From Treponema sp. (GTDB lineage: Bacteria; Spirochaetota; Spirochaetia; Treponematales; Breznakiellaceae): a DNA stretch of 13,205 nucleotides. Each line of letters starts with the position of its first letter. Within the stretch, counting starts at the first letter, position 1. The position numbers were made by a program, and so were the translations under genes. The notes under the pieces are model-generated. The model saw only the letters and a program-made list of their open reading frames with translations. It was not told the origin of the DNA and did no database searches. Positions 7,012 to 13,205 of this stretch are shown here, one piece after another. The stretch spans positions 1 through 13,205 of the forward strand of contig WQWD01000032.1 in assembly GCA_009785545.1 (NCBI GenBank), in the 5' to 3' direction.

Positions 7012-7118
7012 TAGTGTTCTGTCTTATTCGGTTAGCAAAGTTACAATATGCGTTAATTCCTTGATTGTAAGGAATTAACTTATCAGGCATTGTGTCATTT
7101 GAATAAGACAGAACACTA
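7012..7118. mobile_element. 107-bp MITE-like element with perfect 18-bp terminal inverted repeats
   Basis: The ends are TAGTGTTCTGTCTTATTC (7012-7029) and its exact reverse complement (7101-7118). Inside is a second perfect hairpin with 11-bp arms, GTTAATTCCTT (7052-7062) and AAGGAATTAAC (7069-7079), with a 6-base loop. Nothing in it is coding. Both ends carry TA, which could be the TA target duplication of an IS630/Tc1-like transposase, leaving a 103-bp body at 7014-7116. It lies two bases after the lipoprotein stop codon and abuts the terminator hairpin. No transposase is in the window. The inverted repeats are seen; mobility is inferred, and an unusual terminator or structured RNA is the alternative. 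Confidence 0.6.
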
Positions 7119-7154
7119 GTGTCGTCCATAAAGCGGTTCTTTATGGACGACACT
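7118..7154 (+). terminator. Hairpin terminator between convergent genes
   Basis: Perfect 16-bp arms AGTGTCGTCCATAAAG (7118-7133) and CTTTATGGACGACACT (7139-7154) enclose a 5-base loop. On the + strand the stem is followed by TTTGTATTTT, so it should terminate transcripts of the lipoprotein gene. It may also protect the 3' end of the hemerythrin mRNA on the - strand, whose stop is seven bases away, but the T-tract is weaker on that side. Confidence 0.7.
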
Positions 7155-7161
7155 TTGTATT

Positions 7162-7635
7162 TTAACGATTTTCAACATCCTCTAAATTGATACTCAATGT
7201 CCCGTCTTCTTTGCGGGCGGCGATACTTTTTAAGTATTCAAAATATTGTTTATCGATCATCGCTATATGAGATAAAACCCAGTCCTTTAGAAACCTGCAA
7301 TAATTTGAAAAGACAATACGTTTTCCGGCTTTATGTTCATTAACAATATTCAGAATAGCCAGAATAAAACTTTCATGCTCTTTTTTGTGTTCGTTGTAGC
7401 CGGGAAATTTGGTGGCAAGCAAGATTTTTTCTTCTGCGGCAAAATGAATTTTGACATACTTTACCATCTCTCGAATGGCTCTGTTAAAATAATCATTTTC
7501 CTGAATGTGATTGCCAGTAGCATGATTAAACATTTCGTTTATCAATTCGACAAGCTGCTTGTGTTGTTCATCAATCACTTTTATCCCGCATTGAAACTTC
7601 TTATCCCAGACAATCAATTCTTTGCTATTTTTCAT
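7162..7635 (-). CDS. Bacteriohemerythrin
   Basis: This 157-residue single-domain hemerythrin binds O2 at a non-haem di-iron site. All seven expected ligands are present: His25 (IDEQHK), His64 and Glu68 (HFAAEE), His83 and His87 (HKKEH), and His123 and Asp128 (HIAMID). The N-terminal W-x(6)-G-x(3)-ID signature is also there (Trp10, Gly17). No signal peptide or membrane segment is seen, so it is cytoplasmic, and the length is only slightly above a bare domain because of a short charged tail. The ATG at 7635 has GGAGA about eight bases upstream. In a likely anaerobe it may scavenge, carry or sense oxygen; iron or nitric-oxide roles are also known for the family. A palindrome on its promoter suggests regulation. 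It is divergent from pheS with no functional link evident. Confidence 0.95.
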   Translation of the reverse strand: MKNSKELIVWDKKFQCGIKVIDEQHKQLVELINEMFNHATGNHIQENDYFNRAIREMVKYVKIHFAAEEKILLATKFPGYNEHKKEHESFILAILNIVNEHKAGKRIVFSNYCRFLKDWVLSHIAMIDKQYFEYLKSIAARKEDGTLSINLEDVENR

Positions 7636-7690
7636 AGAATTTTCTCCAATAGTTAATCAGGTTGTTCAAAATTTAGAAAATGACTCATAT

Positions 7691-7713
7691 TTATAAGTAT
7701 AACACACTTATAA
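7691..7713 (-). promoter_or_regulatory. Hemerythrin promoter with an overlapping palindromic operator
   Basis: A perfect inverted repeat TTATAAGT-N7-ACTTATAA spans 7691-7713. On the minus strand it contains an extended -10 element, TGT followed by TATACT (7704-7696). A weak -35 (TATACA, 7725-7720) lies 18 bp upstream. The symmetry centred over the -10 region suggests a repressor site. The leader would be about 55 bases. Confidence 0.6.
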
Positions 7714-7788
7714 AAAATTTGTATATTAGAGTTGTCTCTCTAGTCCATTGACCTGCGGTAAAATTTTTGGTAATTTTATTGTATTCTT

Positions 7789-9426
7789 ATGGATATAAAA
7801 GCTGTTATTAAAAATTTACATCCTCTTGAAGTACGAATCATTCTTGCGTACAAAAAGGGTGATGAACTCACAATCGAAAAAGTCGAACAGGAACTGAATT
7901 TCAAACCCGGAAACGCCAATCAAGCGCTTTCATGGCTTGCTGGCAAAAAACTTATAAGCGAAATCCGCCGTGAAACGGCTGTTTTCTACGAATTAACCGT
8001 TTTAGGCGATGAATGGAAAGAAAAAGGCAGTCCGGAAGAGCGTATTCTTGAACTGATACGAAGCAGGATTGAACAGACAAAAAGCGGGGCTCAGCTTCCT
8101 GACATTGCAAGCTGTCTTGGCATGGAAAATAAAGACATCGGCAGCGCCTTTGGCAGTCTTTCCAAGTTAGGCATTTTAAAGATGGACGACGATAAAAATG
8201 TTGTTTTAACTATTCCTCTGGAACAATTTGCCGATCCTGACAAAAATCCGATACTGGCACGTTTTCGCTTAGTACGCGGCATATTTGAAAAACTGGTACA
8301 ATCCGGCGGTTTAATTCCCGAAGCTCAGTTGAGCGATGAAGAAAAAAACATCATAGCAATTCATGCAAAAAAACGCGGCGCCGCTGATGCGCCTTTCCGT
8401 CAGATAGATCGTGAAACTGTCTATTTTGGTTTTACTGTTGAAGAAGATGGTTCTGTTCCGGCGGAAGCCGCTGCCGAAGCGCTCAAAGAGGCGGGAATTA
8501 CAGGTGATGAAACCGGCTCGCTTACTCAATCAATGCTGGAAGACGGCTCATGGAAAGGGAAAACTTTCCGTTCGTACAATGTAAATATTCCGCCCGCACG
8601 TCTCACTCCCGGCCGCAGCAACCCCTACGCAAAATTTCTTGAAAACGTAAAAGACAAACTTGCTTCACTCGGCTTTGAGGAATTTGACGGCCCGTTAGTC
8701 GAAACCGAATTCTGGAATTCCGATGCGCTTTTCATGCCGCAATTCCATTCGGCAAGAGACATTCATGATGCTTACAGCATTGCTAGTGCAGGCGGCGACA
8801 AAGACGGAGTTGCACGGGCAAAATCCATTGATGAGCCGTGGCTCTCCAATATTGCTTCTACCCACGAAAACGGCGGTACAACCGGCAGCCGTGGCTGGAA
8901 CTATTCTTTCGACCGCGATTTTACAAAACGTTTGATCCTGCGTTCTCAGGGAACTGTGCTTTCCGCCAAACAATTACCAACGGCAAAAATCCCCGGCAAG
9001 TATTTTGGGATTGCCCGCTGTTTCCGCTACGACCGTGTTGACGCAACTCATTTGCCGGACTTCTACCAAACCGAAGGCATTGTGTTAGGGGAAAACGTAA
9101 ACCTTCGCACGCTTTTGGGTATGCTGGAAATGTTTGCCTGCGAAGTAGCCGGAGCGAAAGAAGTCAAATATGTCCCGGGGTATTTTCCGTTTACAGAACC
9201 ATCGGTGGAAGTACACATCAAACATCCTGTGCTTGGCTGGTTTGAACTTGGCGGCTCCGGCATTTTCCGCCCCGAAGTTACAGAAAGCCTTGGCGTAAAT
9301 GTGCCTGTAGCGGCGTGGGGTATTGGTATCGACCGCATGGCACTGATGGCACTTGGTTTGAATGACCTGAGAGAACTTTTCAGCCACGACATTGAGAATG
9401 TCCGTTTGAGACGGGCGAAAGCGTAA
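7789..9426 (+). CDS. pheS: Phenylalanyl-tRNA synthetase alpha subunit, archaeal type
   Basis: This 545-residue catalytic subunit charges tRNA(Phe) with phenylalanine in an alpha2-beta2 enzyme. Its length and N-terminal winged-helix region (about residues 1-145) mark it as the archaeal/eukaryotic form; bacterial PheS is nearer 330-350 residues. Class II motifs are present: motif 1 region at 293-324 (GFEEFDGPLVE then WNSDALFMPQFHSARD), motif 2 at 407-430 (GIARCFRYDRVDATHLPDFYQ) and motif 3 at 510-518 (WGIGIDRMA). ELGGSGIFRPEV (486-497) forms part of the phenylalanine pocket. Spirochaetes are known to use this type. pheT does not follow: the next gene is convergent nine bases away, so the beta subunit is encoded elsewhere. 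No Shine-Dalgarno sequence precedes the ATG. TTGACC (7748-7753) may be a -35 box, but no good -10 was found. No terminator separates it from the convergent gene. Confidence 0.97.
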   Translation: MDIKAVIKNLHPLEVRIILAYKKGDELTIEKVEQELNFKPGNANQALSWLAGKKLISEIRRETAVFYELTVLGDEWKEKGSPEERILELIRSRIEQTKSGAQLPDIASCLGMENKDIGSAFGSLSKLGILKMDDDKNVVLTIPLEQFADPDKNPILARFRLVRGIFEKLVQSGGLIPEAQLSDEEKNIIAIHAKKRGAADAPFRQIDRETVYFGFTVEEDGSVPAEAAAEALKEAGITGDETGSLTQSMLEDGSWKGKTFRSYNVNIPPARLTPGRSNPYAKFLENVKDKLASLGFEEFDGPLVETEFWNSDALFMPQFHSARDIHDAYSIASAGGDKDGVARAKSIDEPWLSNIASTHENGGTTGSRGWNYSFDRDFTKRLILRSQGTVLSAKQLPTAKIPGKYFGIARCFRYDRVDATHLPDFYQTEGIVLGENVNLRTLLGMLEMFACEVAGAKEVKYVPGYFPFTEPSVEVHIKHPVLGWFELGGSGIFRPEVTESLGVNVPVAAWGIGIDRMALMALGLNDLRELFSHDIENVRLRRAKA

Positions 9427-9435
9427 ATCAAATAT

Positions 9436-10614
9436 TTACAAATCAGCTTTCCGCAAAAACTCATCTGACTGGAGTATGATATTGCCTGTTTCCAAAGAAA
9501 AGGGTGCTGCGGCTTTATTTGCACGGGGAACATTTTCTCCACGCTCATTTTTGATAGATGTAACTATAAATGTTTTATTATGATTTTCACCGGGTGATAA
9601 GATTTCCAACTCGTCTCCAACGCTAAAAGGATTTCTTTGCAGGATTTTTTCTCCGCCCAAGCATATCGCTGCAACGTTATACGGAGACACTTGATTTGAA
9701 TGTTCGGTGAAAACATGAGCGCCTTTTTCAAAAACAAAACCGGTTGTCCAGGGTCTGTGCGGAATTTTGTCAATTTCTTTTTTGTAATTAAGTTTTCTGC
9801 CGTCTAAAGCAAGACGATATGCTTTTACTACTGAGGCCACATAATATTCGGATTTCATTCGTCCTTCGATTTTGAAACTTGTTACACCGCAGGCGGTCAG
9901 CTCATCCAGATGATCTATCAGGCAAAGCTCTTTGCTGTTCATGATGTATGTTCCGTGAATATCTTCTTCGACAGGCCAGAATTCAAAAGGTCTTTTTTCT
10001 TCCATCAGGGCATATTTGTAGCGGCAAGGCTGTGAACATTCGCCTCGGTTTGCTTCACGGTTTGTCATGTAATTTGAAATCATACACCTTCCCGAATAAC
10101 TCATGCACATCGATCCATGAACAAATATTTCGATTTCGCAGCGGTTTTTTAAGTGATCGGCAATTTCTTTAATCTCACCAATACTGCACTCACGGGCAAG
10201 AATAATCCGTTTTGCACCAAGTTTAACGTATTCTTCGGCGGTAAATTTGTTTATTACATTAGCCTGCGTGGAAATGTGTACTTCAAGATCGGTATTCTCC
10301 CTAACCAGCCTTAACACGCCAAGATCAGACACAATTACTGCGTCAACACCAAGCTTTTGAAGATGTTTTATGTGTAACAATATTTGTTTGAAATCTCCGT
10401 TGCGTGGAAATATGTTTACGGTAACATAAACCTTTTTACCCTGTGAATGTGCGTAAGAAACGGCTTCTTCCAGCTCATTTGAATCTTCGGAAAAAGCCGC
10501 ACCTGCACGCAGTCCAAATTGTCCGCCCAAATAAACGGCGTCTGCCCCATATTTTATGGCAAACTTTAATTTGCTAAAATCGCCCGCAGGGGCAAGAAGT
10601 TCAGGCGTTTTCAT
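9436..10614 (-). CDS. trhP: U32-family (YegQ/TrhP-like) tRNA hydroxylation protein
   Basis: This 392-residue cytoplasmic protein is commonly annotated 'U32 peptidase'. It closely follows the YegQ/TrhP pattern: PELLAPAGDFSKLKFAIKYG at the N-terminus, a barrel core, the U32 signature EIFVHGSMCMSYSGRCMIS (residues 162-180), HGTYIMNSKELCLI (220-233), and SFKIEGRMKSEYY (246-258). Conserved Cys170, Cys177, Cys193 (or 197) and Cys231 fit the four-cysteine [4Fe-4S] pattern of U32 proteins such as UbiU. TrhP takes part in 5-hydroxyuridine formation at tRNA position 34, using prephenate. The C-terminal beta domain (about 310-385) is typical of the tRNA-acting subgroup. The ATG at 10614 has only a distant AGAGG, but no other start is plausible. 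A UbiU/V-type role is less likely from the length and the C-terminal domain. The promoter overlaps the 14-bp repeat array. Confidence 0.9.
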   Translation of the reverse strand: MKTPELLAPAGDFSKLKFAIKYGADAVYLGGQFGLRAGAAFSEDSNELEEAVSYAHSQGKKVYVTVNIFPRNGDFKQILLHIKHLQKLGVDAVIVSDLGVLRLVRENTDLEVHISTQANVINKFTAEEYVKLGAKRIILARECSIGEIKEIADHLKNRCEIEIFVHGSMCMSYSGRCMISNYMTNREANRGECSQPCRYKYALMEEKRPFEFWPVEEDIHGTYIMNSKELCLIDHLDELTACGVTSFKIEGRMKSEYYVASVVKAYRLALDGRKLNYKKEIDKIPHRPWTTGFVFEKGAHVFTEHSNQVSPYNVAAICLGGEKILQRNPFSVGDELEILSPGENHNKTFIVTSIKNERGENVPRANKAAAPFSLETGNIILQSDEFLRKADL

Positions 10615-10681
10615 TAAATATTTTAACCTCTCTGTGTGCTACTATGAATCGAATATATTTTCATGATACAATATATTATTC

Positions 10682-10710
10682 ATTATAAAAATATTCAATG
10701 ATACGGTTAA
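10682..10710 (-). promoter_or_regulatory. Promoter of the U32/TrhP-like gene
   Basis: On the minus strand there is TTAACC (10710-10705), a 17-bp spacer and a perfect TATAAT (10687-10682). The first unit of the 14-bp array overlaps the -35 box, so array binding could affect this gene as well as mgtE. The predicted leader is about 60 bases. Confidence 0.5.
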
Positions 10711-10754
10711 AGTAACGAAGTTAAAGCAACGAAGTTGAAGTAACGAAGTTACAA
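10706..10754. repeat. 14-bp tandem array of dyads between divergent genes
   Basis: Three 14-bp units (10706-10719, 10720-10733, 10734-10747) follow the pattern GTTAAAGTAACGAA, with a partial fourth at 10748-10754. Spanning the unit junctions are three dyads: TAAC-GAA-GTTA (10713-10723), CAAC-GAA-GTTG (10727-10737) and TAAC-GAA-GTTA (10741-10751). In the middle dyad both arms change together (T to C and A to G), so symmetry is kept. The array ends nine bases before the AAGGA of mgtE and overlaps the divergent -35 box, which suggests a cooperative operator or a structured leader. Confidence 0.85.
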
Positions 10755-10770
10755 TCTTCAAGGATACAAA

Positions 10771-12114
10771 ATGGACAAAGAAGAAATCTTATACATCATC
10801 AAGAATAACCTTATCGGGAACAATAAGCTAAAATTGCTCCTCGCAGATGTGAACACCGTAGATATTGCCGAGATATTTGAAGAAGTGGACAGAGAAACTG
10901 TTATCAGGCTGTTCAGGATTTTGCCCAAGCCGCTTGCTTCGGATGTTTTTGCGTACATTGAAAGCGATAATCAACAAATTATAATTGAAGCCCTAACCGA
11001 TACGGAAATCGGCGAAATAATGCGAGGGCTTTTCATGGACGATGCCGTCGATTTTATCGAAGAAATGCCTGCCAATGTCGTTAATCGTGTATTACAAAAT
11101 GTAACAGGCGAAAAGCGTAAACTTATCAATCAAATTTTACAATATCCCGATGATTCCGCCGGAAGTATAATGACCACCGAGTATGTCTTTTTATACGAAG
11201 ACGACACGGTTAAAGAAGCGTTTGACACAATCCGTAACACAGGAGTTAACAAAGAGACAATTTACACCTGTTATGTGATACGCAAAAATCGGCTGCTTTT
11301 GGGCGTGGTTTCCGCAAAAGATCTAATGCTTGCGCTTCCTCATCAGCGTATCAAAGAGATAATGTACGCAAATCCCATTTTTGCTGGTACAACCGATGAT
11401 CGGGAAATAATTGCTGACCAATTTCAAAAATACGGATTGATTGCCATGCCCGTCGTTGACAAGGAACAGCGTCTTGTCGGTATTATCACAGTAGACGACA
11501 TTGTAGATGTTATCGTCGAAGAAAACACAGAGGACATCGAAAAGATGGGCGCTCTTGCTCCATCAAGCGAGCCGTATTTAAAAACAGGCGTTTTCAAACT
11601 TTCCAAGAATCGCATTGTTTGGCTTTTAATACTGATGATCTCCGCAACTTTCACAGGAATCATCATTACTAATTTTGAGGCGAAGATGGTCGCCCTGCCA
11701 ATTTTAATGGTTTTTATTCCATTGCTTATGGACACTGGAGGCAATGCCGGCGCTCAAACTTCAACGTTGATTATTCGTGGGATGGCGGTAGGTGAAATCA
11801 GCCCAAAAGATATATTTCGCATTTTGTGGAAGGAAATCCGTGTTGCCCTGTTGTGCGGGTTTGGGCTGGGAATTGTTAACTTCATTTGGGTATTCGCTGT
11901 CTATGGGCAAAACTTGATGTTGAGTATTGCCGTTACGGTGACATTATACAGTACGCTTATAATCGCAAAAATGCTGGGAAGCGTATTGCCTATTTTTGCC
12001 AGGCGAGTCAAAATTGATCCGGCAATTATGGCAGCGCCGATGATCACAACAATTGTAGATGCTTTGTCTCTGATTATTTATTTTATGATTGCCAGTGCGA
12101 TTTTAGGATTATAA
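10771..12114 (+). CDS. mgtE: Magnesium transporter MgtE
   Basis: This 447-residue inner-membrane Mg2+ channel is close to the usual MgtE length of about 450. It has an N-terminal superhelical acidic domain (about 1-128), then a tandem CBS pair (about 135-252; MTTEYVFLYEDDTV and MPVVDKEQRLVGIITVDDI). A connecting helix (about 253-275) leads to five transmembrane segments starting near residue 283. The pore signatures are both present: PLLMDTGGNAGAQTST (317-332) and DPAIMAAPMITTIVDALSL (416-434). Asp430 corresponds to the pore aspartate of the Thermus protein. The CBS/N domains gate the channel by sensing cytosolic Mg2+. The ATG at 10771 has AAGGA six bases upstream, and TACAAT (10750-10755) may be the -10 box. 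The leader is too short for an Mg2+ M-box riboswitch. The 14-bp dyad array lies immediately upstream. Confidence 0.97.
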   Translation: MDKEEILYIIKNNLIGNNKLKLLLADVNTVDIAEIFEEVDRETVIRLFRILPKPLASDVFAYIESDNQQIIIEALTDTEIGEIMRGLFMDDAVDFIEEMPANVVNRVLQNVTGEKRKLINQILQYPDDSAGSIMTTEYVFLYEDDTVKEAFDTIRNTGVNKETIYTCYVIRKNRLLLGVVSAKDLMLALPHQRIKEIMYANPIFAGTTDDREIIADQFQKYGLIAMPVVDKEQRLVGIITVDDIVDVIVEENTEDIEKMGALAPSSEPYLKTGVFKLSKNRIVWLLILMISATFTGIIITNFEAKMVALPILMVFIPLLMDTGGNAGAQTSTLIIRGMAVGEISPKDIFRILWKEIRVALLCGFGLGIVNFIWVFAVYGQNLMLSIAVTVTLYSTLIIAKMLGSVLPIFARRVKIDPAIMAAPMITTIVDALSLIIYFMIASAILGL

Positions 12115-12153
12115 CCGTTAAATTTTCACTCTTCTCCTAATATTTTTCATATT

Positions 12154-12179
12154 TTCCAAATTTGACTGGAATTTTTTTT
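12154..12179 (+). terminator. Weak possible terminator after mgtE
   Basis: TTCCA (12154-12158) and TGGAA (12167-12171) can pair across an 8-base loop and are followed by eight T residues (12172-12179). The stem is only five pairs, so it is a marginal intrinsic terminator, but it is the only candidate after the mgtE stop at 12114. Confidence 0.3.
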
Positions 12180-12190
12180 GAAAAGCTATA

Positions 12191-12207
12191 TATTGACAGT
12201 ATCAATA
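12191..12207. promoter_or_regulatory. Palindrome over a TTGACA box upstream of the exported protein
   Basis: TATTGA-CAGTA-TCAATA (12191-12207) is a perfect 6-bp inverted repeat with a 5-bp centre, and it contains TTGACA (12193-12198). The best -10 at 17 bp is only TTACAT (12216-12221), so the promoter is uncertain. TATATA/TATAAA at 12244-12251 is another possible -10 without a matching -35. The palindrome could be an operator. Confidence 0.35.
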
Positions 12208-12278
12208 AATTGAATTTACATGAAAAAACTACAAAAACGCAAGTATATAAATTGTTTTCGTGTAAAAAGGAGAGGAAA

Positions 12279-13205
12279 ATGTACAAAATGTTAAAGGTGA
12301 CAGCTATATCTGTTGTTGCCGCACTGGTTCTGGCTATGCCAGTTTTCGCACAGACATCCCCAACAAATACTGCCACAGCAGGCGTATTTACTACGGATGT
12401 CGAAAATTCTATGGATGTTCATCGGTATTCCGAAGTGGAATTTGAAAGATGGGCAGGGTTTTTGGGTCACAGCGGAGAGTCCGATCGTCCGGTTTCGCTT
12501 GGTTTTGCCACGAGATTTGGAGGAATCCATCTTGGGACATGGTTTACGGGAAATTTCGCAAACTTTGACAGAGTCGAGGGAGAGAATGTTACCACCACGT
12601 ATGATCTTACCAACATGATTCCCATACAAAGGGTAACAACGACGACTTTTTCTGATCAAGTCACAAGAACTAACAATCAGCTTCATGCTCTTATCGGTGT
12701 TGCCGGAATGGGGTTCAGAGTTGGGTTACACCACGATTGGGAAACATGGAGCAATCCAGACAGAATTATTACAGTCACTGAAACTCTTAGCGGTACTACG
12801 ACAACTTACATGAATCAAGTTGATGAGTTTTCCAGAACGACAGGAAGCCTTATTCCGACTTTGGAATGGGGTATGAACCTTGCAGCGGGAAACCTTGTAA
12901 TCAGACCAAATGTTTTTCTTGGGTTTGAACTTTACCGTGACAGTGAAATTTTTAACACAAGACCTGTTTTTACAACAGACAACGGTAATCTTGTTGGAAA
13001 CTTTACAGTAGAACGCTCAGGTCATAACGAAGGTTTCATGGCTCCGTCATTTGGTGTCGGTGCAGAGATCGATCTTCCTTCTGGAGAAAACTCCACCGTG
13101 ACAATCGGGCTTTCATACGGCTTGGGTATGCGGCTATTCGACAACAGCTTCGATGACTCGGGTTTTTCCGGCAGTGTAAACGGGACAGTTTCATGGGGAC
13201 ACGGA
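12279..13205 (+). CDS. Exported, probable outer-membrane beta-barrel protein (3' partial)
   Basis: The frame is open from the ATG at 12279 to the right edge, giving 309 visible codons. A strong Shine-Dalgarno AAGGAG lies six bases before the start. Residues 1-24 form a signal peptide: MYKMLK, a hydrophobic stretch, and the cleavage motif VFA before Gln25. The mature part is rich in Gly, Thr, Asn and aromatic residues, with many alternating hydrophobic/polar runs (LHALIGVAGMGFRVGLHH, LVIRPNVFLGFELYRDSEI, VTIGLSYGLGMRLF) that look like transmembrane beta strands joined by polar loops. No cysteine lipobox is present. I do not recognise a named family. Treponemes carry many such uncharacterised barrel-like outer-membrane proteins, which fits, but the membrane location is inferred. 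The C-terminus, where a closing aromatic residue would be diagnostic, is outside the window. Its strong ribosome binding site suggests high expression. Confidence 0.8.
   Translation, partial: MYKMLKVTAISVVAALVLAMPVFAQTSPTNTATAGVFTTDVENSMDVHRYSEVEFERWAGFLGHSGESDRPVSLGFATRFGGIHLGTWFTGNFANFDRVEGENVTTTYDLTNMIPIQRVTTTTFSDQVTRTNNQLHALIGVAGMGFRVGLHHDWETWSNPDRIITVTETLSGTTTTYMNQVDEFSRTTGSLIPTLEWGMNLAAGNLVIRPNVFLGFELYRDSEIFNTRPVFTTDNGNLVGNFTVERSGHNEGFMAPSFGVGAEIDLPSGENSTVTIGLSYGLGMRLFDNSFDDSGFSGSVNGTVSWGHG

Noticed and set aside
9427..9435. Terminator between pheS and the convergent U32 gene
   Set aside because: The gap is nine bases and I see no hairpin with a T-tract on either strand there.
9063..9548. 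161-residue minus-strand frame across the pheS end
   Set aside because: It is antisense to conserved class II motif 2 and motif 3 coding sequence and overlaps the U32 gene in another frame.
10706..10754. Possible CRISPR array (tandem repeats)
   Set aside because: Units are 14 bp with no spacers between them, and no cas gene is present. The same applies to the 13-bp array at 3962-4026.
10615..10770. Mg2+-sensing M-box riboswitch before mgtE
   Set aside because: The leader is filled by short tandem repeats, and the likely -10 leaves almost no transcribed leader in which an aptamer could fold.
12191..12207. FNR/CRP-type site (TTGAC..ATCAA)
   Set aside because: The half-site spacing is one base short of the FNR consensus and one arm deviates; I report it only as a palindrome.
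12313..12618. 101-residue + strand frame and overlapping - strand frames near 12137-12686
   Set aside because: They overlap the exported-protein gene, which has a strong ribosome binding site, a signal peptide and coherent strand periodicity; the others show no family features.

Overview
The window looks like part of a spirochaete chromosome, most likely Treponema-like, with moderate AT-rich base composition. The best pointer is a phenylalanyl-tRNA synthetase alpha subunit of the archaeal type (about 545 residues with N-terminal winged-helix region), which spirochaetes carry in place of the shorter bacterial form. A lipoprotein with a relaxed lipobox and a beta-barrel-like exported protein fit a diderm spirochaete. 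This assignment is inference from gene content; no rRNA gene or species marker is present.

Layout. Positions 1-3910 hold two convergent sensor kinases whose stop codons overlap: a partial hybrid kinase (PAS-HisKA-HATPase-receiver, + strand) and a complete membrane Cache-PAS-HisKA-HATPase kinase (- strand). Positions 3911-4234 are a gene-free, AT-rich stretch. It holds a consensus promoter for the membrane kinase, a 13-bp tandem array of small dyads and three consensus-matching DnaA boxes; it is the most unusual region here. A STAS protein with a C-terminal zinc ribbon (4235-4786, -) is divergent from a TrmJ-like tRNA methyltransferase (4989-5705, +), which is followed by a three-repeat LEA14/WHy lipoprotein (5769-7010, +). 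The short convergent gap 7011-7161 is almost wholly inverted repeats: a 107-bp MITE-like element abutting a terminator hairpin. A bacteriohemerythrin (7162-7635, -) is divergent from pheS (7789-9426, +). pheS converges on a U32/TrhP-type tRNA hydroxylation protein (9436-10614, -), which is divergent from mgtE (10771-12114, +). Between those two lies a 14-bp tandem array of dyads with a compensatory change. The window ends inside an exported, probably outer-membrane, protein (12279 to the edge, +).

The genes are mostly single transcription units with their own promoters rather than one operon. Two themes recur: signal sensing (two kinases, the STAS protein, hemerythrin as O2/redox sensor or carrier) and translation/tRNA biology (TrmJ, PheS, TrhP). 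Several intergenic regions hold short dyad-symmetric repeats or palindromes placed on or beside promoters. Two promoter/start pairs (trmJ and the lipoprotein) imply leaderless or nearly leaderless mRNAs.
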